Shown piece by piece: positions 58,155 through 64,000 of a DNA stretch of 64,000 nt. The notes under the pieces were generated by a model. The model worked only from the letters and a program-made list of their open reading frames with translations, was not told the origin of the DNA and did not search any database. The stretch spans positions 1 to 64,000 of the forward strand of contig JAFEKR010000045.1 of NCBI GenBank assembly GCA_019022495.1, in the 5' to 3' direction. This stretch comes from Epichloe hybrida (taxonomy: Eukaryota > Ascomycota > Sordariomycetes > Hypocreales > Clavicipitaceae). Both the position numbers and the translations under genes were made by a program. Every line of letters starts with the position of its first letter. Within the stretch, counting starts at the first letter, position 1.

Positions 58155-59369
58155 ATGGTCGCCCCCTCCGATTATAAACGTCTAACTGCGGAGTATGCGG
58201 AGCGGATCAGTCGCGATATTGAACGTCTAACTGCAGAGTATGCGGAGCGGATCAGGCGCGAAAAAGAGGAGAGAGCGGCGAGACTGGCGAAAATTCCGCT
58301 TGAAGATTGCCACGAAAAGTACAGGGAGCTCCCTCCCCCGAAGCGTGACGTACCCGACGATGAGCTTCCATTCAAGGACATCAAAGAAATCGCCTACTCA
58401 GAGGGCCGGTATTGTGGAATTTTCGAAATACCTTCTAATGTGGCGTATGCACCACCCCCGTTCCACTGGGTTCCTGGCTCGCTAGGCCAACAAGGCCAAC
58501 AACTTGTCCCGTGGATAATCGAAGCCCCTTTGAACTCCGTCGAAATCCTCGAAGCTATCCTTAAACCAGCGCACCCGTTCGAGATTCACACAGCTCGGCA
58601 TGTTCAGCGCCGTTGCAGTCCAGACGCCAGGAAAGGGACCAGAAACCGGCGGCTGTACGATGAATATATTCGGCTGCAGGGCCAATTGGAGCTGGATCGC
58701 CAAATTTCGTACATACTCGTTCCACGAACCGCTGTTTACAACATTCATAGAGTAACATTCGGAGTTTTTGTTCCCGTTGTCCTCAATTACATTTCGATAC
58801 CCTTTGGGAAAGGCTGGGGATACCCGTGGGCTCTAGTACTTTACAACAAGCCGGTGCCTGGGACCATCCACACGTACCAGAATCGCCTAAAAGAACGTTT
58901 AGATGAACTTGAGCTATCCGAGGATGCGAGGAAATTTCGACGTAGTCTGCTGCGGCACGGAACAATACCATTGCCCGAATGCTTGATAGATTGGTTTGCC
59001 GGGCGACCGGGTAAATCTGCGGCGCTGCCGTATTTCGCCTCCGCGGATGAGTTGGAAACGAATCGCAAAGCTGCTGTTGACGAAGGGCAACGAACTCATC
59101 ATGGCGATTCTTGTTTTTTGGCTCCATGTTGCCTACCAACTCTGGATGACGAGGCCGCACGCAAACAAAGAGAAGACCATCTAGAAGTGGTTGTTCGCCG
59201 TATTAATGGAAAAGGCAAGCAAAAAGGACAGAATGGATGCAACAAGGGCTCAGTGAGTCGTACTGGGAGTCAGAAGAGAAGAACCCGCGAATCGAAGTCT
59301 AGGGTCACTCGTAAGAAAGCAGCTCGTGGGCGCGAGAATTCCAGTGACGGCACAGTTGTACAAAAGTAG
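58155..59369 (+). CDS. Orphan protein with basic C-terminus
   Basis: Single open frame of 404 residues from the ATG at 58155 (MVAPSDYKRL; A at -3 and G at +4). The N-terminus has a direct duplication, RLTAEYAERISRDIE then RLTAEYAERIRREKE, reflected in 30 bases of repeated DNA, and is predicted helical or coiled-coil. The middle (GIFEIPSNVAYAPPPFHWVPG, RTAVYNIHRVTFGVFVPVV) looks globular. The last 60 residues are rich in Lys/Arg (KGKQKGQNGCNKG, KRRTRESKSRVTRKKAARG), suggesting nuclear or nucleic-acid contact. No known domain recognised. Confidence 0.6.
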   Translation: MVAPSDYKRLTAEYAERISRDIERLTAEYAERIRREKEERAARLAKIPLEDCHEKYRELPPPKRDVPDDELPFKDIKEIAYSEGRYCGIFEIPSNVAYAPPPFHWVPGSLGQQGQQLVPWIIEAPLNSVEILEAILKPAHPFEIHTARHVQRRCSPDARKGTRNRRLYDEYIRLQGQLELDRQISYILVPRTAVYNIHRVTFGVFVPVVLNYISIPFGKGWGYPWALVLYNKPVPGTIHTYQNRLKERLDELELSEDARKFRRSLLRHGTIPLPECLIDWFAGRPGKSAALPYFASADELETNRKAAVDEGQRTHHGDSCFLAPCCLPTLDDEAARKQREDHLEVVVRRINGKGKQKGQNGCNKGSVSRTGSQKRRTRESKSRVTRKKAARGRENSSDGTVVQK

Positions 59370-60413
59370 GGACGGAAAGAGGATAGGAAACCCTGGGTAC
59401 AGCAGGAATAGTTGTTCATCATCTCAATCGATGGTGAAAATTAATCTGGAATTCATTCCGAGTTATGTCCCGTTTCCATTAGTGTCAACTTCTTCCGTCG
59501 CCGACTGTCAGATACTGGTTAGGTACAACTGCATTGATGTTGTTGCTGCTGTTGATAAAGGGCCTGGCGAAGGTCCTGACTAATGAAGGTCTCGGTTCCA
59601 AGGTCTTCGCGGACGATTTTGCTGCTGAAGAAGATCCCTGACGAAGGCTCTGATTGAGCAAGGTCCTGATATTGACGATGTTGAGATGCTGATGATGTCG
59701 CTACTGACGAATGCTCCGGCCAATGCTCTGACGGATGCTCTGACGAGGGTCCTGTTGATGCTGACGGGGTGCCTCAGGCCACAACCCTTCCGCGGTCAAT
59801 TCTGGCACGTAACTAATCAAATCCACCGAGAGGGCTGACATGGACGTGGGTAGTCGATGTCGTCTTCAATCCTCAGTTTGTCGTCGTTAATTAAAGGCTG
59901 ATTCACAGCTATACCTGACCTCTCAAAAAGGAACCTGAGAAAATATTTTGATCGCACTTTTTTGGTTGTAAATAACCGGGTAGTGCTCGCGGAGCGATTC
60001 CGGAGCATGTTCTGTCATCTCTGAATCAGAGTCCCATCTTTCTAGAAACGGGAGGGCTGCTTCTCTCGGCTGCAATGCCATGTTCTTCATCTCGGTTGTT
60101 CTGCGTAGTGGCGTAAGAATCTGGCGTAAACGTCGCCAGGCGTATCAGGAACGAAGAATATCGACAGAGACGGCAACGTCAAGCTCGACATTTATGGGAT
60201 CTACTGCAACCTATTGCGCAGTTCTAGCCTCTTACGGGCAAGGACTCCGGCAATTCTCCTTGTGGACCCGAGTTTCCTCTTCGCTCTCATCTCATTCTCT
60301 TTTTGCGAGCTTCGATTTTATCTTTGCTCTGGGAACATCCCATCAATGAAAATGCTGGGCCAGGCAAAATCCAAGTGTCCGAAATCCGGTAACCACACCA
60401 TTTTGTGTACATA
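59370..60413. other. Intergenic with degenerate short repeats
   Basis: About 1 kb. Between 59560 and 59780 the words GACGAAGGTCCTGA, GATGCTCTGACG and GATGTTG recur irregularly, like a decayed tandem array. The rest shows no gene. Confidence 0.5.
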
Positions 60414-61280
60414 CTATAAGGCGACGACCATCTCGGGATCAAAGTCGTGGGCGTTCCTAAACTTTCTATTCTTCGGCTGTTGTGTCGCGTCGCCCGGTAG
60501 TACGTATCCCCGCTGATTAGCCACCAACCTCATGCCGTTCCGCACAAAATCTGTAGAGTAATGTGTGTGGCCGAATACCCAGACCTTGATGCCATCCCAG
60601 CCTCGTTGGTCCAGAAGGTCGGTCGCGAAGGCGGATGTCCAAGGGTTATTGGAATCTCCAGGTCGAGAAGTGCCTTTCACGCAGGGCGCATGGTGTGTCG
60701 CTACTAGAAGCTGTCTTTCGGGACTCTGCGGCGACTTGGTCACTTGAGCAATTTGCTGGCGGAGCCACGAAGCCTCCACGGTGTGAACTTCGTTGTGTTC
60801 CCGGGCGGTCCACCCGGCTATCCTCTTAAAATCATTGATCTTCGATTCAATGAGATTGGAAGCCTCCTCTGGTATTGCGGACCACAGTGTGCAACCGATA
60901 ATTGTCAGTGCAGAGCTCGGGTCGTCCCATCGAGTTTTGTTTAGGAGAATGAGTGTACCAACAAGCGATGGTTCATTTGCCAAACGCCGCGCTTCGTCAA
61001 GCCCTGAAAGATAATTCAGACCATAAAACTCGTGATTTCCCAATACCAAAAAAATCTTTTCATATCGGGACACCTGTCCTTCGAGAAACTTTAGGTATCC
61101 ATCGTAGTCAATGAGCCGTCCGATATCTCCAGCCAAGAGCAAATATGGGGCGGAGACAGGGAATGTGTAGGACAAATACTGTTGACCGACCTCGAGATGC
61201 AGATCTGAAAGGATCTGAACTCGGGGGCTCTGAAAGCGGCGCTGACGTCTGAAAATAATTCTCAAAAATGTTTCCATCAT
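60414..61280 (-). CDS. Calcineurin-like metallophosphoesterase
   Basis: Single-exon protein of 288 residues starting MMETFLRIIFRRQRR. All five metal and active-site motifs of the family are present in order: SDLHLE (about residue 25), GDI, GNHEF (about residue 81), the HH of VATHHAPC (about residue 197), and GHTH (about residue 243). It hydrolyses phosphoester bonds with two metal ions; substrate unknown. The subgroup resembles stand-alone Ser/Thr phosphatase-like proteins common in fungal accessory regions. Intact, between decayed genes. Confidence 0.9.
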   Translation of the reverse strand: MMETFLRIIFRRQRRFQSPRVQILSDLHLEVGQQYLSYTFPVSAPYLLLAGDIGRLIDYDGYLKFLEGQVSRYEKIFLVLGNHEFYGLNYLSGLDEARRLANEPSLVGTLILLNKTRWDDPSSALTIIGCTLWSAIPEEASNLIESKINDFKRIAGWTAREHNEVHTVEASWLRQQIAQVTKSPQSPERQLLVATHHAPCVKGTSRPGDSNNPWTSAFATDLLDQRGWDGIKVWVFGHTHYSTDFVRNGMRLVANQRGYVLPGDATQQPKNRKFRNAHDFDPEMVVAL

Positions 61281-61470
61281 AGGCTAGGATATGGAGGAAG
61301 AGACTGAGAATGGGCCGCACGAAATGTCATGAGCGCTGAAGGTTGATGTGGCAGGTGATTGGCGCGAGGGGTTTCCATGGGTGGGGTAGGCCAAGTTGCA
61401 ATAAAAGGGGCGCCGCCGCCTTGTACATAAGCATTTGCCTTCAGAAGCATCTGCATCGCAACCTTTCACA

Positions 61471-62225
61471 ATGGACTTGACGCCGATAAAAGTTGCCTCG
61501 GTAATTTTGAAACATCACGGCGTTTCAACGTGCATTGCCGGTGAATTGGCACTGGATTACTACAACGTGCCCCGAGTCTGTCATGTTAGTCCTCTCGTTT
61601 GTTTGGCACATTCTACGCATAACTAACCATGACCAGGATCTGGAGATTATGTGTACTGAAATCAAGCTCTCTGGCGGCGGCTAGGCTCCTATGCTCCACT
61701 GGGCTGTTCAATTCTTGCGAGTTGGACACTGACTTCAATAATTACACAGAGTATAAGCGTGATATTCCGCGGGTACAGACCACGTACTGGTGCCCGCCGC
61801 AGACCATTGTCATATTTAATGCTGCTTTTTTCGGCATTGATGCTATCGAGGACGTACTTGTTCCACCCATTGATGGACAGACTATTCATATCAGCAAAGA
61901 AATACAGCTGAATCGCGACGATATTGCAAATCTGCATTTGCCTCGACTAGCAGCTCTTCTCAAGGGTCTAGCAAGGAGGTATTTAGATGCGAGGGACGAT
62001 GTAGCCATGATAGCAGTCGAGCAGCTCGTTGATGGCATGAACATCGATCAAGTATGGGTTGAAAGACAGCTTAAGGATTCCGATGCTGCTATTCTGGATC
62101 TAGTAATGAGCCAGGTTAGGAGCAAGAGGTCAAGGATAGATTACTACACTGAGAACAAAATCACTTGCTTTATCTCCGATGAGGAGGAGGCTAAAAAGGT
62201 ACGACTAATTCCAGGATTCGAATAA
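61471..62225 (+). pseudogene. Nucleotidyltransferase-fold-like gene, frameshifted
   Basis: Exon 1 from the ATG at 61471 encodes IAGELALDYYNVPRVCH, resembling the glycine-helix start of minimal nucleotidyltransferases, and ends at a GTTAGT donor near 61585. After a short intron the sequence DLEI continues, but one extra A shifts the frame (stop within 50 bases). In the other frame CVLKSSSLAAARLLCSTGLF, NNYTEYKRDIPRVQTTYW and ISKEIQLNRDDIANLHLP continue to a stop at 62225. Only this single base separates it from an intact gene of about 235 residues. Fold assignment is weak. Confidence 0.5.
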
Positions 62226-62856
62226 GCGGCATTTCTAGATGGCTGTCGGCGAGGCCTGCGAAGTTCGTGTCCAGAAGATCGATGGATACCAAGATTGTGT
62301 GAACCAGATTGACAGCCGACGGTCAGACACAACGGGACCACCTTGTTGGCTCGCTCTTGACTTGCAACCCGCGGATGTACAGGCAACGTTACCCGTCCTC
62401 GGCCGAATCCACGGCACACCCTTTTGCTGAGACCGCAGATCGCAGATGGATCCGTGAACCTTGACACAAGGCTCATCTTGCTCGCCAATGCCCACAGAAA
62501 GGCCTGCCTTGTGCTCGAGCATATCGAAATTTTGCGTGTAGCAACTCAGCAGCTTGCCATCGTTCTGTAGCGTGAAAATGAAACGGTGGGTCCTTGTCGG
62601 TTTGTACGTACATGTACAGCTGATCGCAGCTGTCAGACTGTTAGAGAGGAACGAAAAAGTGGGACATGTAGATTTGTAAAATACTTCATGGGGGAAGTGT
62701 AGGAGAAAACCCTCGACACTTTTTACTCTCTCCATCCCCATCCACCACCTTGTTCCGTACCTCGCATGCTCAGCGCCTCACATCCTCCAGCCTGTTCCAA
62801 ACAAGGCAGGGCCAGAACCGACCCATCGAAGAAATGTTACATTGATAACCACCAAC
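62226..62856. other. Intergenic with dispersed repeat
   Basis: About 630 bases before the micro-exon gene. A 168-codon minus frame lies here but resembles no protein. The dispersed repeat copy is listed separately; a pyrimidine-rich stretch (about 62710-62800) may be the micro-exon gene promoter. Confidence 0.5.
62638..62701. repeat. Dispersed repeat, copy 2
   Basis: Second copy of the element at 50186-50254, same orientation, sharing CTGTTAGAGAGGAACGAA and GATTTGTAAAA, with a small internal gap. Confidence 0.75.
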
Positions 62857-63571
62857 ATGTCAAAGTTGTAAGTTTGACTCGGAAATAATTCTTTTTCTGT
62901 CGCTTGTACTGTGATTGACAATATCTAGAACTTCCTGAACGCAGCGAAGGTCAGTAGTCACTGACATCGGGTTTCGACTTCACCAGCGAGGCCAACCAGG
63001 AGCTAACGCTGTGTTCTTGTAATTTCTAGGCTAAACTCGCCCAAATTTCTGTAAGTAATTCTAGTTTAGCCGTGGCGTGACTTTTGCTAATATTCCTCCA
63101 GGCTCTGCAAAAGGAGCATGAAGTAAGCACCGGTGAAATTAACCCTTATACTACTAATAATGCATAGCAATGGCTAATAAACTTAGAATCTCTGTCGACA
63201 GGCGGTCGTGAGTGTTCAATGCCGAGGCTTATTTGACAGCAAGCTAATCAGATTTCAATTTAGGACTGCGAGAAGAAGGCCCTTGTATGTACTTTTCCTT
63301 GTGCATGGCCAGCTGCTAACAAGTCTGACACAGGAGGCCGAGAAGAACGAGACTGTGAGTGCGGACGTATTCGTCTTACAACACAATTTGATAAGCTAAA
63401 CTTACGCCATTTCTACAGGGCGCAAAGGACGTCACGGAGGTGAGATGACCGAAAATATTTATTGAACGCTTACTGACGGAAAGTTTAGGAGACATACCGC
63501 AAACTTGTAAGTGAATTACACACCCAAGATCGACAGAATGTAAGCTAATCATGAGATAGTTGGAGGAGTAA
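62857..63571 (+). CDS. Micro-exon gene, heptad-sized exons
   Basis: A run of tiny exons separated by GT-AG introns of about 50-80 nt. Exons: 62929-62949, 63030-63050, 63102-63122, 63202-63207, 63264-63284, 63334-63354, 63419-63439, 63489-63506, 63560-63571, i.e. 21, 21, 21, 6, 21, 21, 21, 18 and 12 nt, every one starting and ending in phase 0. They encode NFLNAAK, AKLAQIS, ALQKEHE, AV, DCEKKAL, EAEKNET, GAKDVTE, ETYRKL and LEE-stop, a charged helical peptide of about 53 residues. Donors are GTAAGT, GTCAGT, GTGAGT or GTATGT types; acceptors TAG or CAG. A first exon ATGTCAAAGTT with donor GTAAGT (62857-62867) has a good start context and would give MSKL, but joins one base out of frame, so the 5' end is unresolved. 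No family recognised. Confidence 0.7.
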
Positions 63572-63760
63572 GGAGAGCGGTTGCTCTTATTTTCTTTGGT
63601 ACATGTATTTGTAAGTGTCCCGTTTCGCCATCTCGACGTGTTCAGCAAAGGCGAAAGACTGTTTTGTCACCCCTACCATCGGCGTCACCGGAGCCACGAG
63701 ACTATCACTAAAACTCTGATTCATTAGAACATGCACAGAAAGAGTCGAAATGAGAATTAG

Positions 63761-64000
63761 TGTTTTGAAGATGGCATTAAGAATTGTGACAAGACGGCCA
63801 AAGGCGCAGCTTGGTCCGACCCAGGTGGACGGGAGCTCTTAGAGCCGCACGATGTGAGAGTTCAGGAACCTGTCGCAAGGCATATAGGGGATAATACCCG
63901 TTACGAAGTCAATGAAGCTCGCTACAATGTTTCCCTTGCACCAGCTAGATCAGTGCAAGCAGCAGCGATAGTAGCGGCTTTATACGCGCGAGATTATTGG
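63761..64000 (+). CDS. Partial open frame running off the window
   Basis: Eighty open codons from just after AATTAG (possible splice acceptor) to the last base, reading CFEDGIKNCDKTAKGAAW, then ELLEPHDVRVQEPVARHIG and NEARYNVSLAPARSVQAA. Composition is protein-like. No ATG near the start of the frame. It may be an internal exon of a gene continuing to the right. Between 63572 and 63760 nothing is recognised. Confidence 0.35.

Noticed and set aside
62235..62741. 168-codon minus frame
   Set aside because: Overlaps a dispersed repeat and promoter-like sequence; residue composition is not protein-like.

Overview
This is a filamentous ascomycete nuclear contig, probably a Sordariomycete and possibly Hypocreales (inferred from gene families and exon structure; no marker gene settles it). 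The genes have short GT-AG introns of about 50-90 nt with CTAA-type branch sites. GC-balanced gene blocks alternate with very AT-rich blocks in which retrotransposons have been altered almost only by C/T and G/A transitions, the signature of repeat-induced point mutation (RIP). No tRNA, rRNA or CRISPR was found.

Layout. 1-10.95 kb is AT-rich: a 12-bp-period minisatellite is split by a 7.8-kb Gypsy element (minus orientation) whose 267-bp LTRs and CTTTC target duplication can be placed to the base. 11.1-12.6 kb holds a drug:H+ antiporter (MFS, DHA2 type) that has lost its C-terminus at the edge of the AT block. 12.9-17.6 kb is a graveyard: a gamma-glutamylcyclotransferase-like relic, a frameshifted RNAi-type RNA-dependent RNA polymerase, and a thioesterase-like fragment. 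A GPI-anchored GH72 glucanosyltransferase lies at 17.8-19.3 kb and a TA-flanked 238-bp MITE at 20 kb. At 20.7-23.5 kb is a full-length urease homologue that keeps all its introns but has two stops and has lost five of six nickel ligands. From 24.9 to 36.2 kb an ABCC-type ABC transporter gene is cut in exon 2 by a 5.9-kb Copia element with 255-bp LTRs and a GAACC duplication.

36.7-56.9 kb is a conserved housekeeping block: TFIIIC tau55-like subunit and HIS7 (divergent), ornithine decarboxylase antizyme with a programmed +1 frameshift site, a Gts1-like ArfGAP, an Osh3-like oxysterol-binding protein, a second GH72 enzyme, a dienoyl-CoA isomerase-like protein, the TFIIH subunit Tfb5 and a small secreted protein.

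57-64 kb is accessory again: a second minisatellite, a one-base-frameshifted small gene, an orphan basic protein, an intact metallophosphoesterase, a frameshifted nucleotidyltransferase-like gene, and a chain of consecutive micro-exons (21, 21, 21, 6, 21, 21, 21, 18, 12 nt), all in phase 0, together encoding a short charged helix. This last gene is the most unusual structure in the window.

The common theme is that essential genes in the middle are clean, while genes next to AT-rich or repeat-rich blocks are truncated, split or frameshifted.
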